64,000 nucleotides of DNA, from positions 992,001 to 1,056,000 of the forward strand of contig JBPJFY010000001.1 of the NCBI GenBank assembly GCA_051208045.1, in the 5' to 3' direction. The notes below the pieces were generated by a model. That model did no database searches. It was not told where the DNA came from and saw only the letters and a program-made list of their open reading frames with translations. Shown here in pieces: positions 1-8,667 of the stretch. The translations under genes and the position numbers were made by a program. The DNA is from LZORAL124-50-18 sp051208045 (GTDB lineage Bacteria; Pseudomonadota; Gammaproteobacteria; Pseudomonadales; Oleiphilaceae). Numbering within the stretch: position 1 is the first letter of the stretch; each line of letters starts with the position of its first letter.

Positions 1-1
1 C

Positions 2-1915
2 AAAGAGCTGGAAACCGTGTCTCGCGCCTTTGATGAGGTGAGTGCCCGTGTTGCCTTGGAACAGGATGAGGATGTTGCGCGTATCCGCGAGATCATGAAT
101 CAGCACAGAAATCAGGTACAGGCCTTTTTGGGCGGAGTACCCATGATTGTATCTGATATGGTCGCCTTTGTGCGCAGTGACCTGAACACCTTCGGTTGGG
201 GGGTGTTGGCATTTATCGTCTTGACGTTGACGATCATTTTCCGCCAGTGGCAGTGGGTGGTGCTTCCGCTGTTGTGTTGTGTCACCACGGTCTGGCTGGA
301 GATCGGTTTTCTCGGTTGGCTCGAATGGCCGATTACCGTGATCTCTTCGAACTTCGTGTCATTGTTGCTGATCACAACGCTGTCGCTGACCATCCATATT
401 ATTGTGCGGTACCGGGAGTATCAGCGGCTGGAGCCGAACGAGCCGCCGGAAGTGCTGGCGTGGGATACGGTGAAAGCGATGTCCAAACCCTGTTTGTATA
501 TGGCGCTGACAACCATTGTAGCCTTTGGTTCGCTGACGTTGAGTGGTATTCGCCCGGTCATTGATTTTGGCTGGATGATGACGTTTGGTATCGCGCTGGC
601 TTTTGTTGTGGCATTTGTGGTGATGCCGGCCATGATCGTGGTTTTGCCAAAAAGCCGTGCGCCGCATCTGGCGGCCGAGCGTCCCTCGGTCACAGTGCAT
701 CTGTCTCGCTTTACTGAGCGCCATGGCACCTTAATTCTGGGGGTGAGTTTGTTGCTGGCGGTTGTGTGCGTGACCGGGCTGACCAAGCTCAGCGTGGAGA
801 ACCGCTTCATTGATTACTTCAAACCGTCCACGGAAATCTACCAGGGCATGGTGGTGATCGACGAAAAAATGGGTGGCACTACGCCTTTGGATGTGATTAT
901 TGATGATGTTCGTTCGGAGGAAAGTGGCGGAGAGACGGATCCTTTCCTGGCGGATGACCCCTTTACCAGTGGGTGTGGGGACGCGTCTGATGATCCTTTT
1001 GCGTCGGAATGTGAGCCTCAGGAAGAAGTACGCAACACCTGGTACACCTGGAAAAAGATGGCACAACTGGAAGAAGTGCACGATTACCTGGCGGGACTAC
1101 CGGAGAGCGGTAAGGTTCTGTCCATTGCCACCACGCTTAAGTTGACGCAGCAAATCAATCAGGGTGAAAAATTAAATGCCTTGCAGCTGGCATTCATACC
1201 CGCTGTGTTTCCCGAAGAGTTAAAGGGCATTCTCATCGATCCGTACTTGTCCGAAGAACATGCGAAGGCCAAGTTTAACGTGCGTTTGATTGAGTCTTCG
1301 CCGGAGTTGAAGCGCAATGAATTGATCCAGAAGATCCGTACCCATTTGACCGAAGAACTGGGGCTTGCTCCGGAAAGAGTGCACTTTACGGGGATGGCGG
1401 TGTTGTACAATAACATGCTGCAAAGTCTGTTTGACTCCCAGATTAAAACATTGGGGGCCGTGTTTATCGCCATTACCTTGATGTTTCTGGTGTTGTTCCG
1501 TTCAATCAAACTGGCCCTGATTGGCATTGCCCCAAATTTGCTGGCGGCAGCCTCGGTGCTGGGCGCCATGGGTTGGGCTGGAGTGTCTTTGGACCTGATG
1601 ACCATTACCGTCGCGTCGATCACGGTGGGGATTGCTGTGGATAACACCATTCACTACATTCACCGGTTCCGCACGGAGTTTGAGAAAGATAAGGACTATA
1701 TCGCCAGCATGCATCGATGCCATGGCACCATCGGGCGCGCTATGTTTTATACCTCGCTCACCATCATCGTCGGCTTTTCGATTCTGGCCGCGTCCAACTT
1801 TATACCCACCATTTATTTTGGCTTGTTTACCGGCATGGCCATGCTGGTCGCCCTGGTTGGCGCATTGACGCTGTTGCCCAAGTTATTGATTCTGTTTAAG
1901 CCGCTGGGAAAATAG
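2..1915 (+). CDS. MMPL/RND-family transporter, 5' truncated by the window
   Basis: Inner-membrane exporter of the MMPL/sterol-sensing RND superfamily; the frame is open to the window edge, so the N-terminus is missing. About 635 residues remain. Visible: a hydrophobic block at roughly residues 55-260 of the remaining part (five helices), a periplasmic domain to about 470, and a second membrane block of about five helices to the C-terminus with the typical VGIAVDNTIHYIHRF segment. The periplasmic domain carries an acidic insertion near nt 905-1020 with three DPF triplets and two cysteines. Substrate unknown. Proteins of this subfamily are often encoded beside a LolA-like periplasmic protein; one lies at 24598-25401, far from this gene. 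A hairpin follows the stop. Confidence 0.9.
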   Translation, partial: KELETVSRAFDEVSARVALEQDEDVARIREIMNQHRNQVQAFLGGVPMIVSDMVAFVRSDLNTFGWGVLAFIVLTLTIIFRQWQWVVLPLLCCVTTVWLEIGFLGWLEWPITVISSNFVSLLLITTLSLTIHIIVRYREYQRLEPNEPPEVLAWDTVKAMSKPCLYMALTTIVAFGSLTLSGIRPVIDFGWMMTFGIALAFVVAFVVMPAMIVVLPKSRAPHLAAERPSVTVHLSRFTERHGTLILGVSLLLAVVCVTGLTKLSVENRFIDYFKPSTEIYQGMVVIDEKMGGTTPLDVIIDDVRSEESGGETDPFLADDPFTSGCGDASDDPFASECEPQEEVRNTWYTWKKMAQLEEVHDYLAGLPESGKVLSIATTLKLTQQINQGEKLNALQLAFIPAVFPEELKGILIDPYLSEEHAKAKFNVRLIESSPELKRNELIQKIRTHLTEELGLAPERVHFTGMAVLYNNMLQSLFDSQIKTLGAVFIAITLMFLVLFRSIKLALIGIAPNLLAAASVLGAMGWAGVSLDLMTITVASITVGIAVDNTIHYIHRFRTEFEKDKDYIASMHRCHGTIGRAMFYTSLTIIVGFSILAASNFIPTIYFGLFTGMAMLVALVGALTLLPKLLILFKPLGK

Positions 1916-1924
1916 CTGGAGAAA

Positions 1925-1945
1925 AGTGGCGCTTTTTGCGCCACT
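1925..1945 (-). terminator. Rho-independent terminator of prs
   Basis: Perfect 8-bp inverted repeat AGTGGCGC / GCGCCACT with a 5-nt loop. Read on the minus strand it is followed by TTTTC, so it suits termination of prs, whose stop is 34 nt upstream. On the plus strand there is no T run, but it may still work for the converging MMPL gene. Confidence 0.7.
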
Positions 1946-1978
1946 CATCGGGGTATGGTCATTGAAGGTGATGTGGTC

Positions 1979-2920
1979 TCAATTGAAGAGCTCGCCCACA
2001 CTTTCCCCGGTGTGAATACGCTTGATGGCTTCAGCAAACAGGGGAGCGACAGACAACTCGGTTAATTTGTCCATGGCCTTGGACTCAGGCAGCTCAACGG
2101 TATTGGTGACCACGACCGAAGCAAGCTGAGAAGCTTTCAAACGTTCGACTGCCGGCCCGCACAGCACGGGATGAATCGCACCGGCATGGACACTGTTTAC
2201 GCCCGCTTCGACCAAGGTATTGACCGTGGAGATCAGCGTTCCCGCGGTGGCGATTTCATCTTCAAAGATGATGGCGTCTTTCCCTTTGACCTCGCCCACA
2301 ACATGCCCCTGCTTGACCTCAGTATCACTCACGCGTCGCTTGTCGATGATGGCCATGGGGATATTCAACCGTTCAGAGAATTTCCCGGCCCGTTTTGCAC
2401 CGCCGGCGTCTGTCGCCACCGCAACCATGTTGGACGTGTCGTGGTGTTCGCGAAAATACGAGGCAATGGTCGGAATAGCCGTCAGGTGATCCACCGGCAT
2501 TCGGAAAAAACCATGCACTTGATCGGCGTGCAGATCCATGGTCAGGACCCGGTCAGCTCCCGCAGTTTCCAGGAGATCCGCGAGCAGGCGTCCGGTGATG
2601 GAAATGCGCGGGGCATCTTTTTTGTCTGACCGGGCGTAGGAGTAATAGGGGATAACGGCAGTGATACGGCCTGCGGAAGCATGTCGTGCCGCATCGATCG
2701 CAATCATTAGCTCCATAATATGGTTGCTGACGGGCTGCGTGAAGGATTGCACGATAAATACGTCGCGCTCGCGCACGTTTTCTTCTATTTGTACAAACAG
2801 GTTATCGTTGGAAAATCGGGAAATGCTCATGGGGCTGAGCTCAATACCCAGTTCATCACAGATTTTATGTGCCAGTGGTCGATTGGAGCTCCCACTGAAT
2901 ACCTTCAAAACGTCTTTCAT
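1979..2920 (-). CDS. prs: Ribose-phosphate pyrophosphokinase (PRPP synthetase), divergent paralogue
   Basis: Cytoplasmic enzyme making PRPP from ribose 5-phosphate and ATP for nucleotide, His and NAD synthesis. 313 aa, the usual class I length. Motifs: SNDN near residue 38, the ATP-site stretch YYSYARSDKK, the VLTMDLHADQ metal/flexible region, the catalytic KRR, and the PRPP loop in the form EDEIATAGT where most enzymes have DDMIDTAGT. The ATG is preceded by GGAAG. The gene stands alone on its strand, not in the usual ispE-prs-rplY-pth setting, so it may be a second copy. The changes in the RQDRK and PRPP-loop motifs suggest altered kinetics or regulation; the function call itself is safe. 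Confidence 0.92.
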   Translation of the reverse strand: MKDVLKVFSGSSNRPLAHKICDELGIELSPMSISRFSNDNLFVQIEENVRERDVFIVQSFTQPVSNHIMELMIAIDAARHASAGRITAVIPYYSYARSDKKDAPRISITGRLLADLLETAGADRVLTMDLHADQVHGFFRMPVDHLTAIPTIASYFREHHDTSNMVAVATDAGGAKRAGKFSERLNIPMAIIDKRRVSDTEVKQGHVVGEVKGKDAIIFEDEIATAGTLISTVNTLVEAGVNSVHAGAIHPVLCGPAVERLKASQLASVVVTNTVELPESKAMDKLTELSVAPLFAEAIKRIHTGESVGELFN

Positions 2921-3037
2921 AGCGCTTCCGGAATCGTGTGGTCAAGAGAGGTGGGTTCGTAGGCATGATAGTCAATTACGCCGAGATTGAAAGAAAAAAT
3001 TCATCGTCTGAATTGTCTGATTGGTCAGAATAAAGCG

Positions 3038-3064
3038 TTGACAGCGCAGGATATCGACTATACT
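3038..3064 (+). promoter_or_regulatory. Sigma70-like promoter of the pseudo-receiver gene
   Basis: A consensus -35 TTGACA (3038-3043) and -10 TATACT (3059-3064), separated by 15 bp, which is shorter than the optimal 17. The -10 lies 55 nt before the ATG at 3120. The short spacer may mean activator dependence or weak activity. Confidence 0.5.
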
Positions 3065-3119
3065 CAATGCAAATACACTGTTTCCCAGTTTCCCCGGTCC
3101 TGCAATTGGAAGGATTCAT

Positions 3120-4316
3120 ATGCCCAACCCGGAAAAAATTCTGCTCATAGAAAAAGCGGGCAACCTGGCCTTGGCGGAAGGTTTGGCCGAAAAATTTGAT
3201 ATTACCACCCTGCATTCAATAAAAGATTTTGGTAATTTGCCGGAATCTGCTGAGTACCGCGTACTGCTGTTCGGGCCCAGCCTGGACGCCGCATCCCGTG
3301 CTTTGCTTATCGAGGGCATGACAACCTCCGCATTTCCGGGTATTCAGGATATGCCGTTTGTTATCGTCTCGGCAGATGATCACCTCAAGAGCCGGCTGGA
3401 TGCCCTGCAGGCAGGCTGTGATGACTACGTGGTCATGCCGGAGCCTTCCCCGCAAGCGTTAGAAGAGGTGGCCACACGAATTGGCAAGGTGATATTTCTA
3501 CGCATTGCCAACGCGCAGCTACAATCTCAGCTTAGAATGGCCAATGAAGCGGCGTTCAGTGCCATGACCGATACCAGCAATCTGGGCATCAACATTCAGT
3601 TCATGCTGGAAAGCTTCGATTGCGACAATCTGGATCAGTTAGGGATGCTCCTGTTTCATTCGCTCGACAAGTACGGCTTGCGTTGCAGTCTTCAAATGCG
3701 CGGGCGTTACCAGGTGAAGAATATGGAGCCCAACGGGATGGCGAAAGAAATGGAAGCCAACCTGTTGGATGAATTGAAAGATGCGGGACGTTACTACGAT
3801 TTTGGCAAGCGCACGGTGATGAATTATGAGTCTGTGTCATTGCTGGTCAAAAATATGCCCATCGATGACGAGCGCCGGTATGGGGCGGTAAAAGACAACA
3901 TTTTCAGCCTGCTGCAAGGCGTTAATGCGCGGGTAAAAGCCATCAATGACAAAATGACGCTGGATAAGGAACGAGAACTGCTGGAGTTGCTCGCCAATCG
4001 TCTCAAGGGGAGTTTTGCTAATATGGATGAGGCGTATCAAGCCCTGATGCGTGCCTTGGCAGAAACGGTAGATAACATGGCGGATAAGATCGAGCAGTCC
4101 GTGATGTCTCTGGGCCTCACCGAGAACCAGGAAAATACGCTGGATGGCATCATCAGTGAAGCCCAGAAAGAGTCTACCGAACTTTTTTCTCAGGGCATAC
4201 GCGTTGACGAAGAGGTAAAAAAACTCATCGATCGCATTGCCGTCGTTTTCGAGTTCAAAGGCAAACCCGAGTTTTTTCAGTATCTGGATCGGGTGAAAAA
4301 ACTGATCGATCAATGA
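3120..4316 (+). CDS. Pseudo-receiver domain protein of unknown function
   Basis: 398 aa, soluble, no signal peptide. Residues 1-125 have the pattern of a response-regulator receiver (LLIEKAG, VLLFGPSLD, PFVIVSADD, AGCDDYVVMPEP), but the acidic pair, the phosphoacceptor Asp at the end of strand 3 and the usual Lys in KP are all replaced. It should therefore not be phosphorylated in the normal way. Residues 150-270 may form a second globular domain resembling a degenerate GAF or sensor module (weak). Residues 270-398 are helical and charged and look like coiled coil. No output domain (HTH, GGDEF, HD-GYP) is recognisable. ATG is preceded by GGAAGG. It converges with the tandem HAD gene; the two stop codons overlap by 7 bp. 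Confidence 0.75.
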   Translation: MPNPEKILLIEKAGNLALAEGLAEKFDITTLHSIKDFGNLPESAEYRVLLFGPSLDAASRALLIEGMTTSAFPGIQDMPFVIVSADDHLKSRLDALQAGCDDYVVMPEPSPQALEEVATRIGKVIFLRIANAQLQSQLRMANEAAFSAMTDTSNLGINIQFMLESFDCDNLDQLGMLLFHSLDKYGLRCSLQMRGRYQVKNMEPNGMAKEMEANLLDELKDAGRYYDFGKRTVMNYESVSLLVKNMPIDDERRYGAVKDNIFSLLQGVNARVKAINDKMTLDKERELLELLANRLKGSFANMDEAYQALMRALAETVDNMADKIEQSVMSLGLTENQENTLDGIISEAQKESTELFSQGIRVDEEVKKLIDRIAVVFEFKGKPEFFQYLDRVKKLIDQ

Positions 4317-6022
4317 CCGGGTTGGGCGGCCTGTCGTCGCTTCTTGAGGCAGGCCAGCACCATCGCCCAGAACTCGGAGAAGTCATTCACCACCACATCC
4401 GGCTTGTGCGGGTATCGCAGATTCCCTGGAAAAATTTTGTTCAGCCAGGGAAGATCCCACAACGCGCCATTAAAGAATACGCTGGTGATTCCGGCGGTTT
4501 TAGCGGCGAAAACATCCGTGGTGCTGTCGCCCACATACCAGACGTTAGGCCCCAACGGTGTGCCCAGGTTTTCGGCCGCTTTGTAAATCTGATCCGGGTG
4601 GGGTTTGCGTTGCGGGGTGTCATCCCCACAGATTTCGGTATCAAACAAGTGTGCCCAGTTGTCGCCATCCACGTTACCGAGCTCATGCGTGAAAAACTCG
4701 CGGTCGCGATTGGTAATGACGCCTACGGTCAGTCCCAGTGCGCGTAAGCCTTCCAGCACTCGCCGCACTTCCGGTTCGAAGGGCAGGGCGGTGCCAAAAT
4801 ATTTGCGATAATGGTCTGTGAACCCCTTGTGGGCAATTTTCTTTGCGACTTCATTGTTGCCGAAGAGTACCTCGAAGATGTCTGTCCGTGAAATTTTTCT
4901 GTCCAGCTTGATTCTTGGGTGAAGCTGTAAATTGCTTCTGACATACTCTACCAGCCGACTGTCCTCCGGAGACTTGCAGTCCGCTGAGTCGACCAGGTGT
5001 TCCAGCAGGCCCATCTGGCGAAGTTCTTTCAGCATGTCGTCGACGGCATGATACATCGCGTCGAGGGTATCGACGAGTGTCGCATGCCAGTCGAACAGAA
5101 TGATGCTGGGTGGCGTGAGTCGGGCGAGTGCAGGGTGCCAATCCGGTTCCTGGCGAGGCGGTGGCGGCTCTCTGGGAGGCAGTTGGGGGGGGCGACTGGC
5201 ATAGGCATCGGGCGTGGGGGTTCCCGGTGGGTGTAAAGCGTCTTCCAGTAAATCGATCAGCGCATCAAAATCGTCGACGACGTGGTGTGGCTTATGGGCT
5301 TCCCGTTTGTCTTCCGCAAACATGTGGTCAAACCAGTCTGGCTCCCACAACGCACCATTATAGAAAATGGATGTGACACCTGCTTCACTCGCGGTGACCA
5401 TATCGGTGACACTGTCGCCGACAAACCACAGATGTTCATCGCACGGGATCCCGAGTTTCGCCGCCGCCTCATGCAGTGCGTCCGGCGCGGGTTTGTAACG
5501 TGAAGCTTCGTCGCCGCAGATGGTAATGTCAAATATCGGTGTCCACGCCCCATCTTCAATGGTGGCCAACTCCTGGTCCAGATATTGCCGGCTTCGGTTG
5601 GTAGCTACACCAATAGGAATACCCAGCCGTTTCAGGTAGTGCAGATAGTCGAGCACGCCGTCCTGATAGGGGTACACTTCGCCGATGTGCTTTCCGTAGC
5701 ATTCATCATAGGCTTTATGGGCAATGGCGAGCGCTGCCTGATTGTTACCGAAAATGGCGTCAAAAATATCGGTACGCGAAATGCGTTTTTCGGCCAGCAC
5801 GTGCGGATGGAGGTGGCGAAATATGCGGATATAACGTAAGAGTTTTTCGTCTTCTTCGGTTTTTGCGTCGGCCTCCGGGATCAGATGAGGAATCAGTTGG
5901 AGCTCCTCGAGCCGGGGTAGCATTTCTTCGATGGTTTGATACATCGCATCATGGGTGTTCACCAAGGTGCCATGCCAGTCGAAAAGAATCAGGGAAGGGG
6001 AGGGAAGCCTGTTGTGTGCCAT
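4310..6022 (-). CDS. Fused tandem HAD-family hydrolase
   Basis: 570 aa from the ATG at 6022; an upstream ATG at 6052 is less likely. Two complete, visibly homologous HAD modules (about residues 8-262 and 305-560) are joined by a proline-rich linker (265-293). Each has motif I as FDWH(G/A)TL with nucleophile Asp15/Asp311, motif II VATN or VITN, motif III Lys in RYKP or RKPHP, and motif IV GDSxTD. The second motif-I Asp, the usual acid/base, is His in both halves (His17, His313). A strongly conserved ISRTDIF-FGNN segment lies in both caps. Relatives are phosphoglycolate-phosphatase-like, but the substrate is unknown. Cytoplasmic. The fusion and the shared His argue for duplication of one unusual ancestor. 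Confidence 0.85.
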   Translation of the reverse strand: MAHNRLPSPSLILFDWHGTLVNTHDAMYQTIEEMLPRLEELQLIPHLIPEADAKTEEDEKLLRYIRIFRHLHPHVLAEKRISRTDIFDAIFGNNQAALAIAHKAYDECYGKHIGEVYPYQDGVLDYLHYLKRLGIPIGVATNRSRQYLDQELATIEDGAWTPIFDITICGDEASRYKPAPDALHEAAAKLGIPCDEHLWFVGDSVTDMVTASEAGVTSIFYNGALWEPDWFDHMFAEDKREAHKPHHVVDDFDALIDLLEDALHPPGTPTPDAYASRPPQLPPREPPPPRQEPDWHPALARLTPPSIILFDWHATLVDTLDAMYHAVDDMLKELRQMGLLEHLVDSADCKSPEDSRLVEYVRSNLQLHPRIKLDRKISRTDIFEVLFGNNEVAKKIAHKGFTDHYRKYFGTALPFEPEVRRVLEGLRALGLTVGVITNRDREFFTHELGNVDGDNWAHLFDTEICGDDTPQRKPHPDQIYKAAENLGTPLGPNVWYVGDSTTDVFAAKTAGITSVFFNGALWDLPWLNKIFPGNLRYPHKPDVVVNDFSEFWAMVLACLKKRRQAAQPGH

Positions 6023-6068
6023 GATGTGTCCCGGATGTCGTGGGTGAATCAAGTTGCTTCGTTAATTT

Positions 6069-6088
6069 CAGTATAGCGGTCTATACTG
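6069..6088. promoter_or_regulatory. Perfect palindrome in divergent promoter region
   Basis: CAGTATAG - CGGT - CTATACTG: 8-bp arms, 4-bp spacer. The right arm contains TATACT (6082-6087), a good -10 for the plus-strand gene; the same arm symmetry offers a -10-like TATACT on the minus strand. It sits between the tandem HAD gene (start 6022) and the DUF4214 gene (start 6139), so a repressor bound here could control both. It could also just be two face-to-face -10 elements. Confidence 0.5.
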
Positions 6089-6138
6089 GAGTTGACTGTA
6101 ATTTGATCAGCTCTTCTGCTTGCAGGGGGAAAGGCACC

Positions 6139-8577
6139 ATGATTCGACCAATGGCTTGTCACGCGTCTCGCATACTATGTGTCTGGGTTTGTGTTCTTTC
6201 CCTGTTTTCACCACCAGCGTCCTCTTCGTGCCTGGAAAATTCCGTGTCCGCACAGGAAACACAAGTGCTGGGTGCCTACATTGCTTATTATGGCCGGATT
6301 GCCGATCCCGGGGGGCTAGACTGGTGGAGTGCCCAGTTGGCGCAGGCAGGTTCTCTGGATTTGATCATTGATGCGTTTGGCGTTTCTGCTGAATTCGACG
6401 AGCGTTTTGGTGCTTTGGACGCTGAATCGTTGATTACCAATCTCTATCAACAGATCCTGGGGCGTGAGCCCGAGCCCGCTGGCCTGACCTACTGGCAGGA
6501 TGAATACGAAAGTGGCCGTCAAACCCTTCAGGCCATTGCGTTGTCGATATGGTATGGCGTACAAAACGATGACTTGGTGACGACTCAAAACAAGTTACGG
6601 GTGTCTGAACACTATCTGGCTGAATTAGCGCGCCGGAATGCGCTCTCCCTCCAACTGACCGCAGATACACTTTCCACCATTCTTTCCAGTGTGACGGCAC
6701 AATCCACGAGCGTTGCGGCGGCGTGCAATCAGCTTACCGATGTCGTTGATACCGCATTGAATCAGAATCAGGAAGGCTCCACCATCGAATTTGGTATGGA
6801 AGTGGACATTGAGGCCGTCGCGAGTGACCTGACCGGCTGGTTTGCGACCACAAAAGCGCGGGGTATTAATTGGATCAGTTTTGAGCCCTTCACGCTGGAT
6901 GGGGATGTTTTTTTTAGTTCACCGACGCTGATGAATGCCGGGTTTACCCTGAGCGCAGAGTATGGTGATGTGTTGGGCGAAATACTAGCGGAAGCCAAAA
7001 AGCAAGACATCAAAGTGGCGGTCATGCTGGAGGCGTTTGCACATATTCGGGAAGGCAGCAAGGCATTTGATCCGAAATTGAATCCTGATGCATTGACGCC
7101 ATCTGCCTTGGAATCGTTGATCCAGGAGCTGGGTACGCTGGCTCGTGCGGCGGACTATTCGGGACTGGGGGTGACCGAAGAAGCCTTCACGGGGGACTGG
7201 CTGACCACCATCGCCAACGAGGCAAAAAATCAGGGATTGGAGTACACACATTTTTTTGATGATACTGAATGCAGACCCGACCTTCAGCTGTCCGAGGATT
7301 ATGCGTACTACCCGAAAAATGCCCGGCAGGACGGGGATGATCAGGCTTATCTGCGAAATATCAATGCACTCGCCAGCTATCTGGGCCAGTTGGGGTATCT
7401 GGATTTGATGTACGGTACCGCTGCTGCCTGTGGAAGCAAGCGTGGCGTGGCGACCGCCGGCGGCTGGGGATTCGGTCCAGCAACGCACCAGAATATCGCG
7501 GTGTATCGCGGTATTCAGTATGGACCGGAGCGCTACGTTTTCATCCTCGCTGAAGATGAAAACGGAACGATTTTTTCCGAGGAGGAGGCGTTTCTCCAGA
7601 GCTATGACTTTGCTCAACAGTTGAAACCGCTCCTGGATATGCATGCGAAAAAAACATCCGACAGTGCAAAGCCCATCGCCAATATTGTTCTGGAATACCC
7701 GGACAGCCAGAAGTATCCCGATGCCGCCGATGTTTATGGTATTGCTGTGCTGTCCTCATCTTTCCTGAGCTCTGCCTTACTGGCCGCGGGGTACGACCTG
7801 AGGGTGACGCACACCCCGCTGGCAACGGCGGATTTGTACTATGTGCTGACGGCAGGAGACCTTGTCGGGCAAGGCACCGATTTGTCGGATGCCTCCGCAG
7901 CGTTGCTGAATAAGGACACCCCGGTGTACTTTCAGATAGTGGGTGCAGCCAAAGACACCACCAATTTCCAAAGCCTTTTTCAACGACTGGGTCTGTCGGC
8001 CATACCCACCGCCGTGGGCAACGTGGAGGAACAGGGAACCCGGGACCCAACGCCACAGACGGTGGAAGTGGTGCTGAGTGGCAATGCGGTAGAGCTCCCG
8101 TATGCGGGTGTGAGTATTGAAGTCTGGTTTCCTGAGTTGGCCGGCCAGTTTGCCTACGGGCACTATGTGCACCAGGCATCTCCCGCCAGTTTTCAGGCCG
8201 AGATGCTCCTTCAAGGCCGAATGTCTGCTGAGAATGATGGCGTTTATGATGATGACACCGCCCTGCTGGTCAGAAATGGCAATGTGCATTGGGTGAATGG
8301 TGGCTTTATTCATCACGGGATGGTGGCGGCATTCGCGAATGTTTTTTCCGGTACCAGCATCTATGCTTCTGCCAGCTACGGTTACCTCACCACCGGGCAG
8401 GAGCGTTCGGCATTTTGGGCACCCTACGATACGGCTCTGGACCTTCAACTGCCGGCTGGGTCGCAGGTAACCCAGTTTGATGAGAAGGGGAATCGGTTGA
8501 GCACGCCAACGGTGCAGCTGGAGCAAGGGCGACTTAGCGGCACGGTGGCGCGGTTCCATCTCGTCGTGGTGGATTGA
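6139..8577 (+). CDS. Secreted DUF4214 protein with glycosidase-like TIM barrel
   Basis: 812 aa from the ATG at 6139, preceded by a strong AGGGGGAAAGG; a longer ORF reaches 6040 but lacks such a site. Residues 1-38 are a signal peptide, likely cut after VSA. Residues about 40-142 are DUF4214-like, with two repeats (IADPGGLDWW and GREPEPAGLTYW), a module common in large surface or secreted proteins. Residues 215-497 alternate strands and helices like a TIM barrel (WISFEP, VAVMLEAFAH, GLGVTEEAF, YTHFFDD). Residues 512-667 look like a flavodoxin/GATase-like fold and the rest is beta-rich, an order seen in some clan GH-A enzymes such as GH42. Glu347/Glu348 are candidate catalytic acids. Substrate and activity are not known; this is inference from pattern. 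Confidence 0.65.
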   Translation: MIRPMACHASRILCVWVCVLSLFSPPASSSCLENSVSAQETQVLGAYIAYYGRIADPGGLDWWSAQLAQAGSLDLIIDAFGVSAEFDERFGALDAESLITNLYQQILGREPEPAGLTYWQDEYESGRQTLQAIALSIWYGVQNDDLVTTQNKLRVSEHYLAELARRNALSLQLTADTLSTILSSVTAQSTSVAAACNQLTDVVDTALNQNQEGSTIEFGMEVDIEAVASDLTGWFATTKARGINWISFEPFTLDGDVFFSSPTLMNAGFTLSAEYGDVLGEILAEAKKQDIKVAVMLEAFAHIREGSKAFDPKLNPDALTPSALESLIQELGTLARAADYSGLGVTEEAFTGDWLTTIANEAKNQGLEYTHFFDDTECRPDLQLSEDYAYYPKNARQDGDDQAYLRNINALASYLGQLGYLDLMYGTAAACGSKRGVATAGGWGFGPATHQNIAVYRGIQYGPERYVFILAEDENGTIFSEEEAFLQSYDFAQQLKPLLDMHAKKTSDSAKPIANIVLEYPDSQKYPDAADVYGIAVLSSSFLSSALLAAGYDLRVTHTPLATADLYYVLTAGDLVGQGTDLSDASAALLNKDTPVYFQIVGAAKDTTNFQSLFQRLGLSAIPTAVGNVEEQGTRDPTPQTVEVVLSGNAVELPYAGVSIEVWFPELAGQFAYGHYVHQASPASFQAEMLLQGRMSAENDGVYDDDTALLVRNGNVHWVNGGFIHHGMVAAFANVFSGTSIYASASYGYLTTGQERSAFWAPYDTALDLQLPAGSQVTQFDEKGNRLSTPTVQLEQGRLSGTVARFHLVVVD

Positions 8578-8667
8578 ATATCCGCCTTTACTTTTTGCCA
8601 AACCTGCTATGCTTTAGAAAACAGCCCCGGATTGTTGATTGGTACTTTCAGATTGGATATCGTTCGC

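Noticed and set aside
3120..3500. Calling the 3120 gene a functional response regulator
   Set aside because: The phosphoacceptor Asp, the acidic pocket and the Lys are all absent, so normal phosphorylation is not supported.
7777..8601. 274-aa minus-strand ORF inside the DUF4214 gene
   Set aside because: Full overlap with a gene that has a clear signal peptide and ribosome site; the ORF has no such support.
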